64,000 nt of DNA from Rhinopomastus cyanomelas (lineage: Eukaryota; Chordata; Aves; Bucerotiformes; Rhinopomastidae): positions 434,195 to 498,194 of the forward strand of contig VXBP01007146.1 of NCBI GenBank assembly GCA_013400115.1, written 5' to 3'. Numbering within the stretch: the stretch's first letter is position 1; the number at the start of each line of letters is the position of its first letter. The translations under genes and the position numbers were made by a program. Positions 21,941 to 32,426 of this stretch are shown here, in pieces. The notes under the pieces are model-generated. The model made no database searches and was not told the DNA's origin. It saw only the letters and a list, made by a program, of their open reading frames with translations.

Positions 21941-22490
21941 TTCCTGCCTGGCTCTGCAACCTTCATCCTCCTCCTACCATCTTGCACCTTGTAATACTCT
22001 CTGTGTTTCGAATGGAAAACAGAACACAAGAGGATTCTAAGAAGATGGTCGTAACCATTAAGGTATGGGGAGAGGAAAGTTTCTTGGACTCTCAGCATTT
22101 AATGTGTGCCTTTATCTTTTGTTCTTACAGCTGTGTCCCTTGTTCTCCCTGCCAGAGGTGAGCAGCAACTGCAAACAGTTTGTAGATAGCTTGTGAGCTG
22201 TGAAAGTGTTAGCCTTATCTCCTCTGTAGCTTCTTACTCAATTTAAAGTCCTACCCTCACTTTTCCAATGTTATCAGCGGTGCTGTGTACTGGAATTTCA
22301 TTTCCAGCACAGCATCTGCTTGGTTTGGATGCTTGGCCTTGCGTTTTATTCATGGACACGCACCCAGACTGATTTGGAACTTACACTGTGAATTACTCTG
22401 TATGGAAAATGTCAATAACATTTATTCACTGTGAGGAAAATATGGATTTGGGCCACTGTCAGCCAGTAAAACTTGGTTTTCTACAGCTCT

Positions 22491-22740
22491 TCTCAGGGTC
22501 GTCTAGTGATAGGACGAGGGGCAGTGGTTGTAAGCTGGAACATAGATTCCACATCAATATGAGAAGGAACTTCTCCACAGTGAGGGTGACAGAGCACTGG
22601 AAGGGGCTGCCCAGGGGGGTTGTGGAGTCTCCTTCACTGGAGACATTTAAGACCCACTTGGATGTGATCCTGCTGTCACAGGGGGATTGGACTGGATGAT
22701 CTTTCGAGGTCCCTTCCAATCCCTAATGATTCTATGATTT
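22491..22740 (+). mobile_element. CR1 3' end, 250 bp
   Basis: 'gtgataggacgaggggcagt' through 'ggcagtccc'-type C-terminus to 'ccctaatgattctatgattt'. It sits 118 bp upstream of the first TRAF6 coding exon. Confidence 0.94.
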
Positions 22741-22887
22741 GTCCACCAGATCTCCACAACCACTGCAGTGTTTCTGCTCAGAAATAAGACCTGCTCAGGA
22801 CTGAAAAGGAAAACCTTGGAATATTCAAAATTAATGCATTTTGTTGTCCTCTTACAGAGCATTTCTGCGGAGCCCTGAGTAGCTACT

Positions 22888-23177
22888 ATGAGCTTACTAT
22901 ATAGTCCCAACGGCTGCGGAGCCAGAGACACAGAAAGCGGCTGCTGCGCAGCCATGGCCAGCGCCTGCAGCGTCGGAGTGAAGGAAGACAGCGTCAGCAG
23001 TGGGACTGGAAACCCTCCAAGTTCCTTCACGGAGGAAACACAAGGATACGATGTGGAGTTCGACCCGCCCTTGGAAAGTAAATATGAATGTCCCATCTGT
23101 CTGATGGCTCTTCGGGAAGCGGTGCAGACCCCGTGCGGGCACCGGTTCTGCAAAGGCTGCATCGTCAAATCGATAAG
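22888..23177 (+). CDS. TRAF6: TRAF6 coding exon 1 (N-terminus, RING)
   Basis: The acceptor 'gtcctcttacag' (ending 22857) precedes 30 nt of 5' UTR. The ATG has A at -3 and starts MSLLYSPNGCG, homologous to the mammalian MSLL start. It encodes residues 1-97. RING ligands C68, C71, C83, H85, C88 and C91 are visible in KYECPICL and PCGHRFCKGC. The donor 'ataag|gtaaga' splits an Arg codon, which the next exon completes in frame. Confidence 0.97.
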
Positions 23178-26100
23178 GTAAGAGTGGGTTTGTGGCAGTG
23201 GCTTTCAAGAAGGAGTTCACTGACCAAACCAGAGCTTAAGGGCAGTGTAAGCCAAACGGAATCACTGAAGGTGTGTTAGCAGTGAGTGAGTGCTAACAGC
23301 ACTCTGGGGAGACGATAATTCATTACAGATGATGTCTAATAAACTCTGTGTATGGGCTGAAGTGTCATCAGGTTGGAGGCTGCGTGAGGTTTAGGTATTT
23401 TGCCATTTACACTAATTTATCCTCCTTATGGATCTAAAAACTGCACTGAGCAAACATGAATGAGTCTTTTCTCTTTTAAAGTAGCCAAATTACAGAATCC
23501 CAGATGATTGCTGGTTGGAAGAGACCTCTAAGATCTAAAGTCCAGCCTTCCTCCACATAAATTCTATTTTCAGGCCAAGATCACAAAGATCTTTTCCTTA
23601 TAACTATTTTTCATGATAACTGCAGGCAGCTACAAGCACTGTGGTTTCTTGGTGCAGGTGCAGTGATTCATGTTTTCAGTTCTTCACTTGAAACCAGCTG
23701 CTGCCTTGCTGGAAGAGCCAGTGTAATGAGAGAATAGTCTCCCACAAAGCATGGAGAAGAGGAAACACAGTGTCAGATGGAGGAGTGGAAGTGACATCAC
23801 CACAATCAGCCAGACCAGGGCACTAAGGGCCACAGCCAGGCTGGCCTTCAGCACCTCCAGGGATGGGGACTCCACCACTGCCCTGGGCAGTCCATTCCAG
23901 GCTCTGATCACCCATTCTGGGAGGAAGGGCTTCCTAACATCCAACCTAACCCTCTCCTGGCAGCTAGTTGCCTGGGAGAAGAGCCCAACCCCACCTGTCT
24001 AAGACTTCATTTCAGGTAGTTGTAGAGAGTGATAAGGCCCCCCTGAGTATCCTCCAGGCTTCCTTCTTCTGAATGTCACCCCTTACCCAGCTGCATCACC
24101 TAATGCTGTTCCTGTCAGGTATAAAAAAACCCCAAACCTGAACCTTCTTCCATGAAGAAGGCAAAAAACCTCCAAACCTGAACCTGTCAGCCCAGACCAC
24201 AACCCAGTTCCCCAGGCACAGGCAATTGGCTTCACTTTCTGGCTTTTGCTTGGCACATTCCAACCTACATTCTTTCAGGAGGTTAATGAGCATCAGATTA
24301 GACCTTTGTGCTAATAAAGGCCGCTGAATTTTGGAATCTGCACTTGCTCTATCTCAGAGTTTGCTCTGTTCATTGGCAGCAGCAGCTTTTGTACTCTTCT
24401 TTAGCTTGGGTATGTCCAGAGGAAAGAAAACTTTAAACCTCCTCATAGTAGCAATGAAGGCTGTAAGCCCTGAGGGTAAATTACTCAGTCCTTAAGTAAG
24501 CTTTAGAAATGTTGACTCAGCCCTCATTTCAGTCAAAAGCAACACAATTCTTTGGTTAAAAATCAAGGAGGGGGAAATGACTGCGCTTAAAATTACCAAA
24601 ACTGGGCACCTCATTTCCAGCCTTTGAGATCCCTCACAGATCAGGTTCTCTCAGGTTTGCTGCTCCTGAGAGAACTGCTGCTGAGCCACACAGTTACAGT
24701 CACTGGTTCTATTTTACCACAGCACTGGGTGAGGACGTGCATTGAACCCACGCTCAGAACACAGCATCTCATAGCAGGTAGAGGAACTTCCTCCTCAAAC
24801 CCCAGCCATGGGAAATGGTTTCTCTTCCTTTTTAAGTCGACTGACTGCTCCGCTCCAGAGCTTTACAGCTGCAAACAGTTCTAAAGACCAGAGTTTTTGT
24901 TGCTTTTACACCCTTTCCCTCTTTTTACATCATTTCTGTAGGTAGTTTCAGCAGCACTAAAGCTAAATAGATGATCACTGCTACGTTTCAGACACTTCAT
25001 TGCTGGTAAATGTTTTTCCTCATCCCCTGCTGAAGTCTGGCTTGTGAAAGCAGAGCAGACAGCTGCAAGTGCCAGACCCCCCTGACTCCCTGAAGGGCTG
25101 AACCTCATGCTTAATTGGGCTCCATGGATCAGGCTATTGATTTGGAGTACATAGTGTCTGTGGTACTGTATTGATTGATGTCACTGAGATGCTTCTGCAG
25201 GACTCAGATGAAAATGAAAAGTGATTTTTATGTTCTCCAAGTCCTGGTGGTGTTTTTACACTAAGTGATTGTTGCAGCCTTTATTTAGTCAGATAAAAAT
25301 GCTTCTGTTTATTCCGTGTTTCTGCACTATCTGGCTCAAGTGAACACAGAGAGTGAAGAATTGAAAGGATAAAGGATGAACAAGTAGCTGTTGAGTAATT
25401 GCTACACAAGCAATTGTGGTTGTCCCTGGTGGCTGCCACCAGGAAGCATTTTAAAAAGCTTTTAAATTCTGGACTCTCAGATCCTTCTAAAGTCTGGACT
25501 GTGAGATGCTACAGTGTGAGGGATGTGAATAGACCAGATGGATGTGATCACAGTAAATGTTTGTCTCCCAGAAAGCCTGGCCCTCTTTTTAAGATAAAGC
25601 TTTGGAGAGCTGTGAGTCCTGGTAGGGAAGACCCTCATCTACCTAAGGAGCTACAGATACTGGTTTACAAATGTTAAGAGGTTCCAAAAGGTGCTAGCAA
25701 TGAGGTACTACAAGACGTAACTGCTCAGTTTTCACAGAGAAGGCTTTTCCTTCAAGCAAAATTATTCTGGCTTTACATCTTGTCCCTACATTTCAAGAGA
25801 AGTGCTAGGAATATTCATTGTTGTTCCCCACGAGCTGTTGTGGGTGGCACAACCCCAGGGGGATAATTCCAGCACAGGAATGCAATGTAGGTTAGAGCTG
25901 AGCTGCATCAGCTCAGTTCTGTGACAGGAAATACACAGCAACACCTTTGCCTGTAGGTGGATCTGAGCAGCCTTTCAAACACAACCCCCGGTGCCTCTGA
26001 ATGGTGTTTGAAGTCTGTTATTGTAGTGCAATAAGTTTTACTGCTCTTTCCTTGCCCTAACCGTTGGGAAGTTGCCATTCATTCTTCCTTTGCCCTTTGC

Positions 26101-29100
26101 TAGGTAGTTAAGCTGAGGATCTGGTAATCATTATGTAAAATTGATCAGTTGTGGGCTGGTATTGTACATGATTAGCCTTTCTGTGTGGAAATAAAGCTGC
26201 TGCCTTATCAGCAGGCCTTGAACCATCCTTCTGCTTCACCAAACAAGGTGCTCTTGCAAGCCAGACCTAGGAAAGGAAGTTCACAGTCTTTTTCTGAAGC
26301 CTCAGCTGTACCCCCGCTTCCTCTAGCAGCACTGCTGAGCAATTCTTTCCTTTTCCAGCAAAGAACACAAATCCCCTCCTGGTCCTCTCAGCCCACCACG
26401 TCCTACTTCCCCTCCTGCTGGCAAGTGGTGACAGTGATCTGGCCTTTGATCTCTGCACCGCAAGCGCTCGCTGACATTTTCCTGCCCCATGTGTTTTTCC
26501 ATTTTATTGCCATTTCCATTAGCACTTAGAGCTCAGGAGCTTTGATCCCTTGTGCCTCTTTATTACTTAGTTGTCAGTAGATACATTGAGCTGCTGCTTT
26601 CAGAAAAGAGCTGATACTGGATTCTTTCTAAAGGAAAATTTGGTTGAGGTCACTCATCCCTAATTTGCTCCATTTCTAATCACTTTGGTGCTTAAATGCA
26701 GGTAGACAGAACCTGGTGAAGTAGAACAGGCTGTTGGTTCTCTCATGTGAGTTGCCTTGCAGCCATGTTCCACCATCAGGCTCTGGGCTTTCACCGCTTT
26801 GAATCATAAATCATCCTGGCTGGAAAGGACCTCCAGGATCAGCAAGCCCAGCCCTCAGCCCAACAGCTCCCTAACCCCTAGAGACCACGGCCTCAAGTGC
26901 TCTAGCTACTCAATTTTTAAACCCCTCCAGGGATGGGGACTCCACCACCTCCCTGGGCAGCCTGTTCCAGTGCCCAACCACTCTGTCAGGAGAGAACTTC
27001 TTCCCAAGATCCAAGCTAAACCTCCCCTGATGCAGCTTGAGGCCGTTTCCCCTCATCTTATCATTAGTAATTTGGGAGAAAAGACCAGCAGCATCTTTGC
27101 TCCAACCTCCTTTGAGGTAGCTGTAGAGAGCAATGAGGTGTCCTCTCAGCCTTCTCTCAACTAAATAACCCTAGTTCCCTCAGCTGCTCTTCACAGGACC
27201 TGTTCTTCAGAGCTCTCCCCAGCCTTGTCCTTCTCTGGCACCGCTCCAGCCCCTCAGTTTCCTTACGATGCTGTGGTGACTGAAACTGGACCCTCTACTC
27301 AAGGTGCGGTCTCACAAGTGCAGAGACCAGGAGCACCATCACCTCCCTACTCTGCTGGTTACACTCTTCCTGATCCAGACCAGGATCACAGAATCATAGA
27401 GTCATTACGGATTGGAAGGGACCTCGAAAGATCATCCAGTCCAACCCGCCTGCAACAGCAGCATCACCTAAACCAAGTCACACAGGAACCCATCCAGTCA
27501 GGTCTTAAATATCTCCAGTGAGGGAGACTCCACAACCCCCCTGGGCAGCCTGTTCCAGTGCTCTGTCACCCTCACCGTGAAGAAGTTCCTTCTCAGGTTG
27601 ATGTGGAACCTCCTATGTTCCAGCTTACAACCATTGCCCCTCGTCCTATCACTACATGACACCGAGAACAGCCCAGCTCCATCCTCCTGACACCCACCCC
27701 TCAAATATTTATAGACGTTAATGAGGTCACCCCTCACCCTGCTGGCTCCTGTTCAGCCAGCTGTCAACCAACACTCCCAGGTCCTTTTCTGCCAGGCAGC
27801 TCTGCAGCCACTCTTCCCCCAGCCTGTAGCGCTGCTGGGGGTTGTTGTGACCCAAATGCATGACCCAGCACTGTTAAACCTCATCCTGGTGGCCTCTGCC
27901 CATCGACCCAGCCTGTCCAGAGGATCTCCCCTGGCATTTATCCACACAGAGACTATGAGTTATCTTTTGGCCACAATTGTTTTGCTAGCATAAAGATGTT
28001 GTAAATGAAGGGCAAAGGAAACATCTAATGGCCTTTTCTTTCCCCTTTCTTTCCTGCATTGCAGAGATGCAGGTCACAAGTGTCCAGTAGACAACGAAAT
28101 TCTGCTTGAGAATCAACTTTTCCCTGACAACTTTGCCAAGCGGGAAATCCTTTCGTTAACTGTGAAGTGTCCCAACCAGGGCTGCTCTATGAAGATGGAG
28201 CTGAGGCACCTAGAGGTGAGGATTAATTGTAATTAATTCCTCTCGTGCTTTGCTCCATCTTGGTCTTGAAAACAGCTGAGACAATGGCACCTGTTTGTAG
28301 TATCACACCCCTGTTTTACCTTTGTCCAGGAGCACCAGCTGCAGTGTGACTTCTCCAGCGTGGAATGTCCACAGTGCCAGGGAGCCTTCCAGAAGAACCA
28401 TCTGAAGGAGCACATGACGAAGGAGTGCCCGAGGCGTCACGTCTGCTGTCCAAACTGTGCCACATCGATGGCCTATGAAGATAAAGAGGTATTTAGCAGG
28501 GGTCTCGTGGATTTGCTTTGTAAACAGAATCACTGAATCATTCAGGTTGGAAAACACCCTTGGGATTATCGAGTCAACCCCACTCTACAAGTTCTCCCCT
28601 AAACCAGATCCCCCAATGCTACATCTAAGCGTCTTTTAAACTCATCGAGGGATGGGGCTCAGCCACCACCCTGGGCAGCCCGTCCCAGTGCCCAACCACT
28701 CTGTCTGCGAAGAATTTCTTCTGATGTCCCGTCTAACCCTCCCCTGTTGGACTTTGAAGCCTTTTCCACTGGTTCTGTTGCTAATGACCTGTGAGAAGAG
28801 ACCAGCACCAGCATCTCTACAGTGTCCTTTCAGACAGGTGTAGAGAGTGATGAGGTCTCCTCTTCCTCAAACTAAACAGCCCCAACTCTCTCAATCTCTC
28901 CTTGTAAGATTTATTCTCCAGGCCCTTCCCCAGCTTCCTTGCCCTCCTCCACCCTCACTCCAGCACCTTGATGTCTCCCTTGTACTGAGGTGCCCAACAC
29001 TGGACCCAGTACTCAAGGCGCAGCCTCAGCAGTGCTGACTACATGGATTCTAATCCAGGCCAGGATGCCACTGGTCTTCTTGGCCACCTGGGCACCCTGC

Positions 29101-32100
29101 TGGCTCATGTTCAGCCGCCTGTCAATTAGAACCCCAGGCCAGGGTTAGAACCCCTTTCTGCCAGACTGCTTTCCAGCCACCCTGCCCCAGCCTGTAGCAC
29201 TGCAGGGGTTGTGGTGACCAAAATGCAGGACCTGACCCTTGGCTGTACTGAAACCTGGACAGTTGTCCTCAGCTCATTGATGCAGCCTGTCAGGGTCCCT
29301 CTGAACAGCCTCACTGCCGTCCAGCACAGTGACAGTCTCCTTCTCTGGAGATGTTTCAAACCCACCTGGACATGTTCCTGTGTGACTTGATCCAGGTGCT
29401 CCTGCTGTGGCAGGGGGATGGGACTGGATGATCTTTCGAGGTCCTTTCCAGTCATCCCCAGTGTTCGGTGCTTCTGTGAAGAGCTTTAGGTAACAGAGTA
29501 TCTGCAACTCCAAGACTCTTTTGTACGAGTTCAGGAGGAGAACCCAGTAATTATGGAGAACAAACAATAAACATGATTCTGTGCAAACATGCTGCTCAGA
29601 GTGAGGGTGCCTGTTTGTCCACTAAGGGTCTTTCTTTCACAACTGCACACATCTGCAAGCGTGAAATCTGTCATGCAGATGACAACTTCTCTCACTAGAG
29701 GTGATGAGAGCTCTTCTCAGTTGCATCACTTCATCTTCCTTTCTCTCTTTCTCCATTTGATAACAGCTTCATGACCAAACCTGCCCGCTCGCCAACGTGT
29801 TCTGTGAGTACTGCAACACGATGCTCATCAGAGAGCAGGTAAGACACCGCCTTCCTCTGCGTTCAGCCTGGGAGTTGCTTCTCTTTAATCTGAAATGAAA
29901 GTTTCAGAAGCTGTTTGTCTTCTAGCTCATCCCTGTCTCTCCCTGAAAATACTCGTCAGTTCAGTGCGGGTGCTAAGTGCTGCTCGCGCTTGCAGTTGCC
30001 GCCCTTGCTTCTCCGTTACTATCGTAGTAGCCATTATTACTTCTTCTATTCAATAATTTACTTCATCAACAGGAAAGCTGTTAGTGGTGTTTAATTTGCA
30101 GTCTGTTCCTGTTGGAACAGGGTGGCAACTACTCTAATGCCATAATGGGTTTAAATAAAGAGCGATCTTGTCAAACTGGAGAAACGCTCAGAAAAGCAGG
30201 AAAGAAGAGGCCCAGGTCTGTTGTTAGGTAGAACGATGAGCCACAAAGCAGCAAACAGAGGATGCTGAGCTGGGTAATGCTTTGGGAATTGCTGGCTGGC
30301 CTGTTCTGAGCTCAGGTTCTACTTCATCAGGCTGCCCAGGGAGGTGGTGGAGTCCCCATCCCTGGAGGGGTTTAAAAACTGAGTAGCCAGAGCACTTGAG
30401 GCCATGGTCTAGGAGTTTAGGGAGCTGCTGGGCTGAGGGCTGGACTTGCTGACACTGGAGGTCCTTTCCAGCCAGGATGATTCAATGAAAATACTCTTGA
30501 TGGAAACACTCATTTCAAATGTGGTTTGTTTCAGATGCCCAACCATTACGACAACGACTGTCCTACTGCCCCAGTGCCGTGTTTTTACAGTGCCTTTGGG
30601 TGTCCTGAAAAGGTAAAGCTCTTCACCAGAAGCAGGAATTGCAGACCCTCCTGCATGGATTTCCTGTGGGGTTTTTCTTCACGTGTTTTCCTATTTTTCT
30701 CTCATTCACCAGCTCAGATTCATGAATCATGGCATTTGTTGGGGTTTTGAGATGTCTTAGCTCTCTGCTGATACATAACTAGGGGACTGGAGCATTTGCC
30801 TTGTGAGGAGAGACTGAGAGACCTGGGACTTTGCAGCTTGGAGAGAAGGTTACAAGGGGACTTAATCAGTGTTTATAAGTCCGTGAGGGCTGAGTGTCAA
30901 GAGACAGTCTCTTGTCACTTGTGCCCTGGGGTAGGATGTTTTCTCAGCCTTTGTGTCTTGGAGCTTGGTGAAGAAAACCAGACAGTGCTTTACGTTTTAT
31001 TAAGTCACTTCACTCTTGTCTCTAGAGGCTCAATCTCTCTTTGTAAAACTGGTTAGTTTCCCTTCACCATTTCTGCGTCGGTTTTTGTGCCCCTTTGCAG
31101 TGGAGCGGAGCGAGGAGGGGAATGCAGATCCAGAACACAGCAACAATATTAGATGTGGGTTTATTCCTAAACCTTTTTCACCCTGTCACTGTTTTGAGTT
31201 GATGTGAGAGGAGGCTGAGTTGTGATCCCCGGCCGTGGAGATCTGGAGCTCAGGGATGAGGTTTAGCCATGGCCTTGGGACAGCTGAGTTAAGGGTTGGC
31301 GTCAACAAGCTTCAGTCTTTTCCAACCCGAATTATTCTGTGTTTCCATCATGTTTGCCCGCTGGCATTTGAACTTCTTTGTTCATTTGTCATAACCTCTT
31401 TTAGTTTGGAGCCCTCCTTTTCCACATCACCGGCCCTTGACTCACGCTCCACAGCAGCCATCAGTAGTTTGATTGTCCTCGGCACGCGCACTGCAGATGT
31501 GATAATGTTCAGTGTGTTCTGATGCCCCATCTCTTGAATTCCAGATGCAGAGGAATGAGCTGGCCCGACACATGCAGGAGTTCACCCAGGTTCACATGAG
31601 GATGATGGCTCAGAGTTTCCAAAACATCAGTGTCGCCGCCGCCAATCCCGTCCCCTTCATCAACGGCCTCCCCTTCGATCCGGCCCTCTTCTCGCACGTG
31701 CCGCGCGCCGCCTACGACTGTAGCCCGGAGGTCGAGAACTTCAAGGAGACCATTCAGCAGCTGGAAGGGCGCCTGGTAAGACAGGACCACCAGATCCGAG
31801 AGCTCATCGCTAAAATGGAGACGCAGAGCACCCACATGGCGGAACTCAAGCGCACCATCCGCACCCTGGAGGGCAAGATCACCGAGATGGAGGCGCAGCA
31901 GTGCAACGGCATTTTTATCTGGAAGATCAAGAACTTCAGTGGCCTCCAGAAGGCCCAGGAAGAGGAGAGGCCCGTTGTGATGCACAGTCCTGGCTTCTAT
32001 ACTGGGAGGCCTGGCTACAAGCTGTGCTTGCGCCTGCATATCCAGCTGCCCAACGCGCAGCGCTGTGCTAATTTCATCTCCCTGTTTGTCCACACCATGC

Positions 32101-32426
32101 AGGGAGAGTACGACAGCCACCTGCCGTGGCCCTTCCAGGGCACCATTCGCCTCTCGATCCTGGATCAGTCGGAGGGCCCCGACAGGCAGAATCACGAAGA
32201 AGTCATGGAAGCCAAGCCAGAGCTACTGGCCTTCCAGAGACCAACGATTCACCGCAACCCAAAAGGGTTTGGCTACGTGACTTTCATGCACCTGCAGACG
32301 CTGAAACAAAGAACCTTCGTAAAGGACGACACCCTCCTGGTGCGCTGTGAAGTCCAGACGCGCCTGGACTTCAACACCGCGCACAAGGAGGGATTCCAGG
32401 CTCGCAGTGCCGACGGACCCATGTAG
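22888..32426 (+). CDS. TRAF6: TRAF6, complete gene span (six coding exons)
   Basis: TNF receptor-associated factor 6: a cytoplasmic RING E3 ligase and adaptor. With UBC13/UEV1A it builds K63 ubiquitin chains downstream of TLR, IL-1R, CD40 and RANK, activating TAK1, IKK and MAPKs. The coding exons are 22888-23177, 28065-28215, 28330-28488, 29767-29838, 30535-30612 and 31545-32426. Joined they give 1632 nt, 543 aa (human 522), with no stop or frameshift, and all internal introns are GT-AG. Domain order: RING (68-106), TRAF-type zinc fingers (about 120-270), coiled coil (about 313-368), MATH/TRAF-C (about 370-520). The extra length sits in a linker before the coiled coil. Transcription probably starts at the CpG island near 15.5 kb. 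Introns between coding exons are short except the first (4.9 kb). Confidence 0.97.
23490..23550 (-). mobile_element. CR1 tail fragment, 61 bp
   Basis: 'ttacagaatcccagatgatt' then 'ggttggaagagacctctaag'. Diverged. Confidence 0.7.
23805..24075 (-). mobile_element. CR1 internal fragment, 271 bp
   Basis: 'gccagaccagggcactaagg' to 'ctgagtatcctccaggct'. Same subfamily as the copy at 742 (shared 'ctgatcacccattctgggag' block), without the minisatellite because it stops short of that region. The 3' tail is absent. Confidence 0.9.
26801..27384 (-). mobile_element. CR1 copy A, part 1 (host of a nested CR1)
   Basis: Tail 'aaatcatcctggctggaaag' then 'gacctccaggatcagcaagc', continuing through ORF2 to 'cctgatccagaccaggat', where another CR1 interrupts it. 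Continued at 27737. Confidence 0.95.
27385..27736 (-). mobile_element. CR1 copy B nested in copy A
   Basis: A complete tail 'cacagaatcatagagtcatt' and 'acggattggaagggacctcg' starts abruptly inside copy A and runs to 'aatgaggtcacccctca'. It belongs to the 'ggattggaagggacctcg' subfamily, which was therefore active after copy A inserted. Confidence 0.93.
27737..27938 (-). mobile_element. CR1 copy A, part 2
   Basis: Resumes with 'ccctgctggctcctgttcag', the expected continuation of copy A after a gap of about 28 bp relative to other copies, and ends in the RT region near 'cctgtccagaggatctcccc'. Confidence 0.9.
28065..28215 (+). CDS. TRAF6: TRAF6 coding exon 2
   Basis: Encodes the end of the RING (GHKCPVDN, C103) and the start of the first zinc finger, with LFPDNFAKREIL. 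Lys122 corresponds to the mammalian auto-ubiquitination Lys124. Acceptor 'cctgcattgcag', donor 'ctagag|gtgagg'. Phase fits on both sides. Confidence 0.96.
28330..28488 (+). CDS. TRAF6: TRAF6 coding exon 3 (zinc fingers)
   Basis: 53 codons, EHQLQCDFSSVECPQC to ATSMAYEDKE: TRAF-type zinc-finger Cys/His pairs, clearly collinear with mammalian TRAF6 (DCPQCQ.. and SMAFEDKE). Acceptor 'acctttgtccag', donor 'aaagag|gtattt'. The upstream intron is only 114 bp. Confidence 0.96.
28524..29327 (-). mobile_element. CR1 LINE copy, 804 bp
   Basis: Long antisense copy beginning 36 bp after the TRAF6 exon 3 donor, 'ggttggaaaacacccttggg'. It extends into the RT domain ('ttgatgcagcctgtcagggt') and is the longest uninterrupted CR1 in the window. 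It meets a plus-strand CR1 at its 5' end. Confidence 0.95.
29328..29478 (+). mobile_element. CR1 3' end, 151 bp
   Basis: 'gacagtctccttctctggag' to 'ggtcctttccagtcatcccc'. Opposite orientation to the long copy it abuts, so the two are joined 5' end to 5' end. Confidence 0.92.
29767..29838 (+). CDS. TRAF6: TRAF6 coding exon 4 (zinc finger)
   Basis: 24 codons, LHDQTCPLANVFCEYC to MLIREQ, phase 0 at both ends. Acceptor 'ttgataacag', donor 'gagcag|gtaaga'. Contains the C-x5-C-x2-C pattern of a TRAF zinc finger. Confidence 0.96.
30328..30488 (+). mobile_element. CR1 3' end, 161 bp
   Basis: 'aggctgcccagggaggtggt' to 'tttccagccaggatgattca', in the intron before exon 5, ending 46 bp before the acceptor. 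Confidence 0.93.
30535..30612 (+). CDS. TRAF6: TRAF6 coding exon 5 (last zinc finger)
   Basis: 26 codons, MPNHYDNDCPTAPVPC to FGCPEK, in frame. Acceptor 'tttgtttcag', donor 'gaaaag|gtaaag'. Matches the mammalian MPNHYDLDCPTAPIPC segment. Confidence 0.96.
30784..30904 (+). mobile_element. CR1 fragment, 121 bp
   Basis: 'gactggagcatttgccttgt' through 'gaggagagactgagagacct' to 'agtccgtgagggctgagtgt'. Diverged ORF2 piece without a tail, in the last TRAF6 intron. Confidence 0.75.
31213..31340 (+). mobile_element. CR1 3' fragment, 128 bp
   Basis: 'gtggagatctggagctcagg' to 'cttcagtcttttccaacccg'. Same tail type as the copy at 15855. It may be the 3' remainder of the fragment at 30784, separated by 300 bp of other sequence. 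Confidence 0.8.
31545..32426 (+). CDS. TRAF6: TRAF6 last coding exon (coiled coil and MATH domain)
   Basis: Residues 251-543. The acceptor 'tcttgaattccag' ends at 31544; the open frame upstream of it (from 31512) is intronic. Order: end of the zinc-finger region (MQRNELARHMQ), a linker with NPVPFINGLPFDPALF that is about 20 residues longer than in human, a coiled coil (ETIQQLEGRLVRQ to KITEMEAQQ), then the MATH domain from CNGIFIWKIKNF to LLVRCEV. The domain binds PxExx(aromatic/acidic) motifs of receptors and IRAKs. The exon is markedly GC-rich. Stop codon TAG. Confidence 0.97.
   Translation: MQRNELARHMQEFTQVHMRMMAQSFQNISVAAANPVPFINGLPFDPALFSHVPRAAYDCSPEVENFKETIQQLEGRLVRQDHQIRELIAKMETQSTHMAELKRTIRTLEGKITEMEAQQCNGIFIWKIKNFSGLQKAQEEERPVVMHSPGFYTGRPGYKLCLRLHIQLPNAQRCANFISLFVHTMQGEYDSHLPWPFQGTIRLSILDQSEGPDRQNHEEVMEAKPELLAFQRPTIHRNPKGFGYVTFMHLQTLKQRTFVKDDTLLVRCEVQTRLDFNTAHKEGFQARSADGPM

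Larger units (their letters stand above)
23178..28064 (+). other. TRAF6: TRAF6 intron after coding exon 1
   Basis: 4.9-kb GT-AG intron (gtaagagtgg ... tttcctgcattgcag). It carries CR1 copies at 23490, 23805 and 26801-27938. The intervening stretch 24076-26800 is unique and shows no exon or repeat that I recognise. Confidence 0.85.

Noticed and set aside
31512..31544. Extension of the last TRAF6 exon to 31512
   Set aside because: The eleven extra residues come from the intron before the CAG acceptor at 31544; human TRAF6 continues directly from exon 5 at this point.
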